Positions 22,277 to 30,631 of a DNA stretch of 35,760 nucleotides are shown piece after piece (position 1 is the first letter of the stretch; every line of letters begins with the position of its first letter). The notes beneath the pieces are model-generated. The model was not told the origin of the DNA and did no database searches. It was given only the letters and a program-made list of their open reading frames with translations. Made by a program: the position numbers and the translations under genes. The stretch is from a virus. The stretch spans positions 1 to 35,760 of IMG/VR virus record IMGVR_UViG_3300035698_027721. One strand, 5' to 3'.

Positions 22277-22897
22277 ATGGCTTTATTGGAAGAAGGTAAG
22301 CATGGAGAAGCAGCAGCTAATAGACAATTAGTCTTATGGGAAGTTCCATATCTTGGCTCTAGAAAATATATTCAAATGTATGTTAATCCTCAGAATATAG
22401 CGATCTCTAGTACGAAAGATGTATCAGAAACGAGAACTAAAGGTGGATATATTTTACAGTATTGGGGTGAGAAATTAGATGAAATTAAAATTGGTGGCAA
22501 TACAGGGTCGTCAGGAATAGAAGGGATTAATGTCCTTAAAGATATTTATAGAAGTGAGCAGTTATCATTACTTAATATCGTAAGGAATCAAACTATAGAT
22601 GGGACAAAAAGAAGACAGTCTTTAGCCCAACTTGCAGCTAGTGTAGTGATGCATTACGCAAGTGTTCAATATTTTGGATACTTTAAGAGCTTTAATTTTA
22701 CTGAAGATGCTAATCAGACTGGACTATATTCTTATCAGATCGACTATACAGTCACGAAGACTATTGGTCTTAGGAAAAATTGGGCTGGTTGGCATCGTGC
22801 ACCTCGCTCTACTTCTGAGGGAGCAGTGTATAATTCGCAAGAAGAAGCAAAACGAAAATCTAATATATCAGGTGAATTAAACTATCCAACTAATTAA
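22277..22897 (+). CDS. Baseplate tube-initiator protein (XkdP/gp53-like core without LysM)
   Basis: This 206-aa protein follows the tape measure after 11 bp, with AAAAGGGG before the ATG. It has the pattern of proteins that start the tail tube on the baseplate: a strand with VNPQNIAISSTKDVSETRTKGGYILQYWG, a strand DEIKIGGNTG, a helix SGIEGINVLKDIYRSEQ, then strands VVMHYASVQYFGYFKSFNFTED and LYSYQIDYTVTKTIG. PBSX XkdP has such a domain with a C-terminal LysM; here the LysM is absent, but the next protein has one inside. The tail of 25 residues is basic and disordered. Gene order in PBSX- and Mu-like phages supports the call. The family name is not certain. Confidence 0.55.
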   Translation: MALLEEGKHGEAAANRQLVLWEVPYLGSRKYIQMYVNPQNIAISSTKDVSETRTKGGYILQYWGEKLDEIKIGGNTGSSGIEGINVLKDIYRSEQLSLLNIVRNQTIDGTKRRQSLAQLAASVVMHYASVQYFGYFKSFNFTEDANQTGLYSYQIDYTVTKTIGLRKNWAGWHRAPRSTSEGAVYNSQEEAKRKSNISGELNYPTN

Positions 22898-22899
22898 TT

Positions 22900-25800
22900 A
22901 TGGCTAAAAATCTTTCAGAAAATACAGTATCAGTTTCATATGTTGAGAGTAGTTTTGATCAAGCTGCAAGTCTTCCAAAATTAAATTTTGGTGCTGAACA
23001 GCTTGTTTTAGAGCAACTCAGGCAAAAGGATGGGCAACGGGCATTCCCTGGACAATCTTTAAGAAGATTTGAAGATGAAGGATTGTCGCAGCTTGGGTTT
23101 TTATGGGCAGACACTCCTGAGTCTTCAGTTTTTGTTAGAAAAAAACAATGGCGAGATGAAGGGTGGAATTATATGACTGCCATAGATGGGCTATCTACAG
23201 AAGAGAAGAAAGTACAAACACTTACTAAAGATCAAACTACTGGACAATTTAAGAAAGAGCAAGATACAGTTGTAGCTGATATTGAAAATGATTCTACAAA
23301 ATATGAAGATGGAGGTTTGCTTAATCAGTTAATGAGACAAGTTTTGGGGAAGATTGTAACAAGAAAACTTGAATGGATGAATGATCATGAAAACTTTACT
23401 AAATCAGCAGCAGCAGTTCGTAGCTTTGTTCAGTTTGAAGAAGAGTCAGCAAAAGCGGCTTATTTTATAGATACAACAGACACAAAGGCATTGGCTGATG
23501 TAGTTAGATATGATATTGTTAGAGATGAAAAAGCTTGGTCTAAATTTACAAGTCAAAAAAGATATGATATAGTAGCTGCGATAGGAGATATTAATAAAGC
23601 TACTTTGCGTAATATAGCCTTATCCGCTACGAAGAATTTCGATAAAGTTCGATTTGAGAAAGAACTTGTAAGTGGAGCTTTTATAGTTTCTGCTGATACA
23701 AGAATTTATCACCAATATGGAGGAGATAGTATTGGTTCGTTTATTAATTCTAGTGGAGAATTAAGCGGTAGTGCTAGAGAAACTCTTACTAATCTGTATG
23801 CTCCTACTATTTTATCAGAAGCTTCTTTTACTCGTTATTTCGTTAAGGATGAAACGATTAATGGAGAGAGTAAAACGGATATATTTAATGGCATTATAGA
23901 ATTTGCAAATATACCTAGTATTACTACATCTGTAAGTTTAACTGGTGATGGTTCTGCAAATTTTACGTTAGAGAATCCAGGTAATATTTTACATATATCT
24001 AGAGACGATATTGAGTTGGCATTATATGAAAGAGAAGGTAAAAACTTTTATACAACTCCGAATGGTGCTACAGTTGATGCTGGAACTTTAGAAGAGACTG
24101 ATTCGTCTGAAGCAGGGAAACTTGTTTTTTATAGGGGAAGATATTATCCGAAAAAAATATTCGATAATTTAGGGAGAGATTATTCAGATACAGATCTTAA
24201 TTTTAATACAGAAAAGACACCTCCTCCTACAAAGACTGAGATGCAGACTGTAGACTCTGGCATTACATATACTGTAGTTAAAAAAGATTGGTTAAGTAAA
24301 TTAAGTGAGTTATGGAAAGTTTCTGTAGAACAGATTTTAGCGATTAATCCTATACTTGAAGATAGAGATTTTTTTAATGCTCAAAAGGAGAGATTAAGTA
24401 AAGGGGCTAAAAGTTTTTATGAGCGAGGACGTGATTTAATTTTCCCAGGGGATATTCTTCATATCCCTAAAGTAATAGAAGTAGAAGTTGTTGGTAATGA
24501 TGTTTTTGATAATACTGAACAAAAGAAAGATATTTCTTTAACGAAAGATGAGACAACACAAAAGCTTAGACAGGGTTTGCAAAAATATATTTTAAATAAA
24601 TGGGTAGTTGAGGCTACAGATCACGTTTGGGTTTGGATGTCTTCTCCTTCTAAATCAGTACATGTTATAGATTCGCCTGGTGAATCTGGAGATGATGATG
24701 TTGAATATGTAGTAGAATCTCCTGATACTATGATTTTTTTTAAAACACAATTAAAAGAATTATTACTTGAAAAAGAGAAACTTGAAGTAGAGATAAAAGC
24801 ATTAAAAGGGACAGAAGAGATAAAAGATTCTTCAGGAATTCTTATAGGAGCAGTAAAGGAGAAAAAGGAACCAGAACAAAAAGCAGTAACACAAACAGAA
24901 GCAGAATTAAAAGAGCTTCAGCTTAAAGGGATTAATGCTAAAATTAAACAGACTAATACAGCTATCGATAGTAGTCCATCTCAGACGACAGACTCTTTAA
25001 CGGCATCTCGTTCTGATTATGCTGGATTGCATAAAGATGAGCAAGATCAGACAGGGTATCCTAATTTATATGATGTCCTTAGTGAAGTTGAGGGTTTGTC
25101 AGAGCAACAATTTCAAGTTTTTGAAGGTGTTGTCGTTGATGTAACAGAGACTTATTCTAATGGGAAATATGATCTTAAGATACAATGTAAAGATGTATTC
25201 TTTTTTTTAGAGCTCTCAAGGATTATGGCCAAGCCAGGGCTTAAAGGGCTACAAGGGCCAAAGTATGAACTTAATAATCCAATTATTAGTTCTACAGACG
25301 GAGAGAATAAGGAAGGGAAGAAGACAAGTAATAGGGGATTTTGGAAGAGTGGAATGCTTGTTAAAGCTGATGAGTATATTTTCGATGATGCTATTAATAA
25401 AGGAGAGCCATCTAAAGATAATCAAGATGGTGTCGGCAATAAGACATCTGCTAAGGATGCAAAGAACAAAATAGGCATATTTATATCAACAAAGGCTTAC
25501 GCTAAAACAGATGCAGCGAATATAGTGAGTTTATTAATCCTTGGGATCCCTTATAATTTAGATTTATTTATACAATCGGCTTTAGAAGATGGAAGATTGT
25601 TTATCGATAATAATGTTGATGATAAGTCTAAAAAAGAAACAAAAACAGAGAATGGATTTTTTTCTATTATAAAACAACAGATTGGAGTTCAGAATGATTT
25701 TTTAGGAGACTTTAAACCGTTTACACCTATTCCACGAGATATTTTAAATTACGTAGAAGGTAAAGGTACTGGGGATATAAATTCAAATAAGGAAAGGATT

Positions 25801-27924
25801 GAGCAGCTTGAAGCAGAGCTAGAATTATTATTGGAATCAGCTAATAAGGTACTTAAGGGTCAGTTAAAGAGGGATAAGAATAAGACTGCAGATTTTAGGC
25901 TTATAGGAGGACTTCAATTTTATCCATATGAAGGCTCTAAGTTGAAAGAAAGTTTAGTAAAAGAATTACTTTATGGGACACAGCCAGGGGAGAGTAAGAG
26001 ATTAAGGATAAATGCTGATGATTTAGAAAAGAGAGTTACATGGGATAAATGGAGGAAAAAATCAGGAAGTGATTATAAAACTACTGCTTTGGTCCCAACT
26101 TTTAGCCAAGATAGTAAATCTATTCTTGCAGGAGTTTATAGGAAAAGAAAAGCGATCTACAGAGAAGAGGATCTCCCTGAAATTCGTGAAGAATATTTCG
26201 AAGGACTTCCAGAGGCTCAAAAACAAAAGTTATTAGAATTTTCAAGTAAGGGTATGATAAAACGTAGAGAGAATATTGTAACAAACAGTGATGATAATTA
26301 TTTGGTGATTAGTGATGAATATACAATGAATCAATCTATAGATGCTTTTAACTATGAGATAGGTGATGGGAATCAGAGTTTATGGCAGAGTGAATATGAA
26401 ACTCCTTTGAATACTTGTAAAAAAGCTGCAGAAGTTATTAATTTTGAGTTTTTTGCTGATGAGAATGGAAATATAAGATTTGAACCGCCTAAATATAACA
26501 GAATTTTAAAAGAACATTTGCCTAGGCTTTTTTCAGAAGGTGGAGCTATAGGACGGGCTATAAGTAAAAAATTTAAGGTAAATGAAGAATCTAAAATTTT
26601 TATATATAGAGGTAAGTTGGTTGATTATGCTAGAGAATATGATAAGCTACTAATGATACAACGAGATGAGGATTCATCAAATTCAGATCTTAATGTGCAA
26701 AAAGGTGTAGTTATTGGATTAGAAAATGAATTAGAGCATGATAGAGTTGAGATGGAAAATGAAGATTCTGAACTTTTAAAAATTATTCAAGAAGATAAGA
26801 TTCATAGAGTAAGTGACTCAATAATTATTTCTTCAACATTTAAAGAGTCGAAACCACGGTTTACAAGGTTGGATGTAAGTGGAGAACCATATTTGGTAGA
26901 TCTTAGAGCAGAGGCAGCAGAAACATATTATTGGTCTGGTGGTGTTGATTATGATTTATGGCGGAGTTATGGTTTTATCCCACAGCAAGTTTCAGTACCT
27001 TATGTGCATAGTGGTGAAGCAGCTAAGCCTTTTTGTAAAGCTCTTTTGGGAAGGCAATGGGGAAGAATTTTTACTGGATCAATTACAGTAAGAGGAGATA
27101 GTAAATATAGACTTAATGATGCTGTATATATAGAAGGTAAAGATATGTATTACAGAATAGCTGGTGTTAATCAGTCGTTTACTTATGGAAGTACATATCA
27201 AACTACTTTAACTTTAGATTTTGGAAGAAGACCAGAATTTATTATTCCAGATCCTTGGGATGAATTAGGACGTACAGCGATTGATACAATTGCTGGTAAT
27301 AAGGAAAATAATGATATAACATCTGTTGAAGAGATAAGAAAGGCAAAGAAAGAAGCGAGAGAAAAAGAGAGAGAACAAGCAGAAGCAGCAAGACAAGTAG
27401 CAAAAGATCTTAAGAATAATGTTTCTAAAAAACTTACGAGTAATCCACGTCCTTCCTCAAGTAAAGGGAATAGTGTAGAAACTCAACAACAAAGGGATAT
27501 CGCTAAGAAGAAAAGACAATTATTGGATGCACAACAAGAATATGACCGACTTTTGCAACAAAAGAATGTAATTGTACAAGAATTAAATAAAGCCAAAGTA
27601 CAAAGAGATAGTACACAAAAAGAATTTGAGATTACTGAGCAAGATACAGACGATAAAGGAACCGCTTTATTGATTGCAACAGGGGCTGCTTATATCCAAG
27701 CACTAGAAGAATTTAACAAAGCAGTAGATAACCGTCTTAGCGCTAGAATAAATAATGATAGAGCTCAAAAAAGAGTAAGTGAATTAGAAAGTAAGTTGGA
27801 GGAAGAAAATTCATTAATAGCTAAGGAAAAAGTTTTAGTCAATAAGCTCGATAAAGAAGTAGGAGAAGCTGCTAAAAATGACTTTTCTGATATACCAGGA
27901 GCTAGGGAGCTTTTAGATTTTTAA
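22900..27924 (+). CDS. Giant baseplate hub protein with internal LysM domain
   Basis: This 1674-aa protein occupies the hub position (XkdQ / gp27 / gpD-like). Residues 1-440 form an N-terminal part not assigned to a family. Residues about 456-525 are a LysM fold (TYTVVKKDWLSKLSELWKVSVEQILAINP to FPGDILHIPK) with a loop inserted before the last strand; LysM may bind peptidoglycan or just act as a structural module. Residues about 740-780 (FEGVVVDVTETYSNGKYDLKIQ) look like a hub beta domain. Residues about 1350-1450 include the closing strands TLTLDFGRRPEF. The last 200 residues are long coiled coils (about 1475-1650). No hydrolase motif was found. It is far larger than the usual hub (300-500 aa), so several baseplate proteins may be fused. 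Confidence 0.7.
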   Translation: MAKNLSENTVSVSYVESSFDQAASLPKLNFGAEQLVLEQLRQKDGQRAFPGQSLRRFEDEGLSQLGFLWADTPESSVFVRKKQWRDEGWNYMTAIDGLSTEEKKVQTLTKDQTTGQFKKEQDTVVADIENDSTKYEDGGLLNQLMRQVLGKIVTRKLEWMNDHENFTKSAAAVRSFVQFEEESAKAAYFIDTTDTKALADVVRYDIVRDEKAWSKFTSQKRYDIVAAIGDINKATLRNIALSATKNFDKVRFEKELVSGAFIVSADTRIYHQYGGDSIGSFINSSGELSGSARETLTNLYAPTILSEASFTRYFVKDETINGESKTDIFNGIIEFANIPSITTSVSLTGDGSANFTLENPGNILHISRDDIELALYEREGKNFYTTPNGATVDAGTLEETDSSEAGKLVFYRGRYYPKKIFDNLGRDYSDTDLNFNTEKTPPPTKTEMQTVDSGITYTVVKKDWLSKLSELWKVSVEQILAINPILEDRDFFNAQKERLSKGAKSFYERGRDLIFPGDILHIPKVIEVEVVGNDVFDNTEQKKDISLTKDETTQKLRQGLQKYILNKWVVEATDHVWVWMSSPSKSVHVIDSPGESGDDDVEYVVESPDTMIFFKTQLKELLLEKEKLEVEIKALKGTEEIKDSSGILIGAVKEKKEPEQKAVTQTEAELKELQLKGINAKIKQTNTAIDSSPSQTTDSLTASRSDYAGLHKDEQDQTGYPNLYDVLSEVEGLSEQQFQVFEGVVVDVTETYSNGKYDLKIQCKDVFFFLELSRIMAKPGLKGLQGPKYELNNPIISSTDGENKEGKKTSNRGFWKSGMLVKADEYIFDDAINKGEPSKDNQDGVGNKTSAKDAKNKIGIFISTKAYAKTDAANIVSLLILGIPYNLDLFIQSALEDGRLFIDNNVDDKSKKETKTENGFFSIIKQQIGVQNDFLGDFKPFTPIPRDILNYVEGKGTGDINSNKERIEQLEAELELLLESANKVLKGQLKRDKNKTADFRLIGGLQFYPYEGSKLKESLVKELLYGTQPGESKRLRINADDLEKRVTWDKWRKKSGSDYKTTALVPTFSQDSKSILAGVYRKRKAIYREEDLPEIREEYFEGLPEAQKQKLLEFSSKGMIKRRENIVTNSDDNYLVISDEYTMNQSIDAFNYEIGDGNQSLWQSEYETPLNTCKKAAEVINFEFFADENGNIRFEPPKYNRILKEHLPRLFSEGGAIGRAISKKFKVNEESKIFIYRGKLVDYAREYDKLLMIQRDEDSSNSDLNVQKGVVIGLENELEHDRVEMENEDSELLKIIQEDKIHRVSDSIIISSTFKESKPRFTRLDVSGEPYLVDLRAEAAETYYWSGGVDYDLWRSYGFIPQQVSVPYVHSGEAAKPFCKALLGRQWGRIFTGSITVRGDSKYRLNDAVYIEGKDMYYRIAGVNQSFTYGSTYQTTLTLDFGRRPEFIIPDPWDELGRTAIDTIAGNKENNDITSVEEIRKAKKEAREKEREQAEAARQVAKDLKNNVSKKLTSNPRPSSSKGNSVETQQQRDIAKKKRQLLDAQQEYDRLLQQKNVIVQELNKAKVQRDSTQKEFEITEQDTDDKGTALLIATGAAYIQALEEFNKAVDNRLSARINNDRAQKRVSELESKLEEENSLIAKEKVLVNKLDKEVGEAAKNDFSDIPGARELLDF

Positions 27925-27937
27925 TTGGGGATAAGAT

Positions 27938-29785
27938 ATGCCAGGTCAATTACCACAGGATTTTTCTTATGTAGAAATAGGTAGGATAGTTAACATTGAT
28001 GTTACTACAGGTAATTGTGATCTTTTAACACATAGTTTAACCTCTGGTCAAAGGACTACAATTCCATATACTCTTCCTTATGCTGGAAGAGGATGGGGGA
28101 TTTTAGTAGGGCCAGAAGATGGATCTCGAGTTGTTATTGGTTATACTGCAGTTAATAGCCCATACATATTAGCTTATCTTCCTAATACTCCTTTTTATAG
28201 TGATGATATCGAGGGGGGGGAAGGAGTTGGAGTTAACGAATTTCCTTATCGAAAACCTAGAATTGGTGAAATAGTCCTTCAGAGTAAAGCTAATAGCGGT
28301 CTTCACTTAAATGATGATGGAGATGTTAGGCTTGATATCGGAACAGGTACGTTTTTTGAACTGAATAAAGGTTTAGAAACAATTATACAAGAGAGTGTAG
28401 ATGTCCTTACAGTAAATGAAGCTGGAAAATTTAAATCAGGTTTAGTACGAAGAGATATTAGAGAAGAAGTAGAAAAGGAACTTGATGCATTATTTGGTAA
28501 TACTTTTGATGTAGATGTTTCTAAATTATTATATACGGAGATAATGGGTCAAAATCCAGAATATGTTCAACAAGAAGCAGAGCTACCAAATGGTCTTTAT
28601 GATCCGTCTTTTGATAGTACAGTGGGAGGTATATCAGCTAAGAATCCTGCATTAACAGAAATGCGGTTTGAAGTAGAAGAGTATGCTGATAGTAATGTAG
28701 GGTTAGATGAAGTCCGACTTACAGATGCACAAAAAGCAAAAGGTAAGATGGAATTTAATCGTCTATCAGATCTGCATTTGGGTACAGTTAGTAATGATTT
28801 TGGTAAAATATTAAGATTTGATCACGGGTTTGGTAAAGGGAATCAAGGTCATGGTAAGATATATTCTAAATCAACAGATTTCTTTTTTAATAAGAACAAT
28901 ACTTTGAAAAGTCCTCAGTATTCTGTAGATTTTGAACGATATGTAGATAAGATGAATAAGACTGCTTCGGCTATATTGCTTAAGACCCTTTTGCATACAA
29001 AGGGAGCAGATTTTAAAGGGAATTTAGAATCGAAAGATTTTAGAGGTGCACTATGGTCTTTATTGATAGATAAGGAAGGATTAACAAAGCTTGAAATTCC
29101 AGCAGCAACAAATTTAGGAGATTCAGCTGGGGAACCAGGAAGAGCTGGGAAGAGTATTATTGCAAATTTGAATGGGAGTTTAACATTAGCAGTAGGGAAA
29201 GAAAAAAGTGAAGATGTTAAAGTTAATGATGTTCTTGCTTCTGATGTGGCACATAGTACAAAAGGCAGATTAGATAGAAGTATAACATTAGATGCAGAAG
29301 GGAATATTGAAACTATTATCGGGGCAGATACAGAAAAGGGACAAAGTTGGATGCTTAAAACAGATGGTAGTATTGAAGGGCGAATTGGCAAAGATACAGA
29401 TAATGAACAAAGTGTTAAGATAACTACTGAAGGTGGTATTAATGTTACTATTAGCGGTCCTGATCTTCAGAAAGATGCTATAAATTTAACTGTTACTGGC
29501 AATATTAATCAAACAGTTACTGGTAATATTAATCAAGTTATTGATGGGGATGTAGACTCTTCTATCACAGGGGATGTCACCGCCAAGATTCAAGGGACTA
29601 CAGTTTTTGAAACTCCAAAAATGAAAGTTGGTAGTGACAGTGCTAAAGAGCATTTTGTTTTAGGAGATTCGTTTATGAAGTATTTTAATACTCATGTTCA
29701 TGTAGGTAATATGGGTGCTCCTACACTTCCTCCAACGTCTCCTATGTTGCCTACACTATTATCTAAAAAACATACGACGGAGTAA
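27938..29785 (+). CDS. Baseplate central spike protein (OB-fold, gpV/gp5-like)
   Basis: The 615-aa product starts with an OB-fold domain (about 10-90; VEIGRIVNIDVTTGNCDLLTH, then GRGWGILVGPEDGSRVVIGY), the usual N-terminal domain of gpV, gp5 and VgrG spikes. A middle region of about 400 residues is not assigned. Residues about 480-560 are beta-prism type repeats (VTGNINQTVTGNINQV, DGDVDSSITGDVTAK). The C-terminus has NTHVHVGNMGAPTLPPTSP (His586, His588), a metal-binding tip motif common in spikes. It would pierce the outer surface of the host. A run of eight G at 28213-28220 gives a Gly/Glu loop. Start: ATG 27938 after GGGGATAAG. Confidence 0.75.
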   Translation: MPGQLPQDFSYVEIGRIVNIDVTTGNCDLLTHSLTSGQRTTIPYTLPYAGRGWGILVGPEDGSRVVIGYTAVNSPYILAYLPNTPFYSDDIEGGEGVGVNEFPYRKPRIGEIVLQSKANSGLHLNDDGDVRLDIGTGTFFELNKGLETIIQESVDVLTVNEAGKFKSGLVRRDIREEVEKELDALFGNTFDVDVSKLLYTEIMGQNPEYVQQEAELPNGLYDPSFDSTVGGISAKNPALTEMRFEVEEYADSNVGLDEVRLTDAQKAKGKMEFNRLSDLHLGTVSNDFGKILRFDHGFGKGNQGHGKIYSKSTDFFFNKNNTLKSPQYSVDFERYVDKMNKTASAILLKTLLHTKGADFKGNLESKDFRGALWSLLIDKEGLTKLEIPAATNLGDSAGEPGRAGKSIIANLNGSLTLAVGKEKSEDVKVNDVLASDVAHSTKGRLDRSITLDAEGNIETIIGADTEKGQSWMLKTDGSIEGRIGKDTDNEQSVKITTEGGINVTISGPDLQKDAINLTVTGNINQTVTGNINQVIDGDVDSSITGDVTAKIQGTTVFETPKMKVGSDSAKEHFVLGDSFMKYFNTHVHVGNMGAPTLPPTSPMLPTLLSKKHTTE

Positions 29786-29788
29786 AAG

Positions 29789-30622
29789 ATGGGATTATTT
29801 GTACCTGATGTACAGTGTTTATTGAAAGTTTTTGAAACTGGGAACGTAGGGATTTCTGCATCTATGTTAGGTCCGAAAGCTAATCTTGATCCTAATGTTC
29901 CAGGGTTCCCAAATTTTGAAAAAACTATATTTAAAGGATTTGCAAAATCGTTTGAGCCACAATTAGTAATTGTAAAAGCGATAGGAGGGCTAATAGAAGC
30001 AGCTACAGAGTTTCCTAAAATAGTACTTAAAAATGTTGCTCAACCTCAAAAAATAGCTCTTTATTTAACAGAGAAACTTGTAGCACCTGCACTTGAAGCT
30101 CCTAAAGTTATACTCCCTTTTATACCTCCTTCAGTAGACTCGATAGGAAATTTAATTTTATCCCCTATTTTGGAAAATATGGTTATGCCGAAAATTCCCT
30201 CTTTTAGTTTCCCATTAGCTGGTTTAAATATTCCTATTCCGGAATTAGGAGGGGTGGGCGCTGCTAAAGGATTGCCGTCGATTCCTACATTACCTGGACC
30301 GTTCGGATTAATGTTACCTCCTAATCTTTCTACTATTCTCGGAATATTAATGATACCAATAAATTTATTGTTAGATTTTTTCAAAACAGCTTTGGGATTT
30401 TTTAAAGCAATAATTAAACCACCTGATATGCCTAAAGCAATTGCAGATATGCTTGCTCTTCCTAAGAAGCTTATCCCGTCAATAGATCTATTTGAGACAT
30501 CTATTGGGTTACCAAGTTTCCCTACACCTATGATCGATTTTATAAAGAAAACTTTTGAGGCTTTAATTAATCTTATTAAAGTTATGTTCGGGCTTCCTGG
30601 TGGGACATGTCCAATACAATAA
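29789..30622 (+). CDS. Proline-rich hydrophobic baseplate-region protein
   Basis: This 277-aa protein begins 3 nt after the spike gene stop. It is rich in Pro, Leu, Ile and Phe, with few charged residues, and has repeated PxxP turns between hydrophobic stretches (about 95-130, 140-185, 186-215 and 220-245). Cys at 10 and 274 are the only cysteines near the ends. It has no signal peptide. The repeated hydrophobic segments do not look like a regular transmembrane bundle because of the prolines. I do not recognise a family. It may be a membrane-active or tip-associated factor that rides with the spike, or a structural filler; both are inference. Confidence 0.5.
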   Translation: MGLFVPDVQCLLKVFETGNVGISASMLGPKANLDPNVPGFPNFEKTIFKGFAKSFEPQLVIVKAIGGLIEAATEFPKIVLKNVAQPQKIALYLTEKLVAPALEAPKVILPFIPPSVDSIGNLILSPILENMVMPKIPSFSFPLAGLNIPIPELGGVGAAKGLPSIPTLPGPFGLMLPPNLSTILGILMIPINLLLDFFKTALGFFKAIIKPPDMPKAIADMLALPKKLIPSIDLFETSIGLPSFPTPMIDFIKKTFEALINLIKVMFGLPGGTCPIQ

Positions 30623-30631
30623 AGGAATAAT

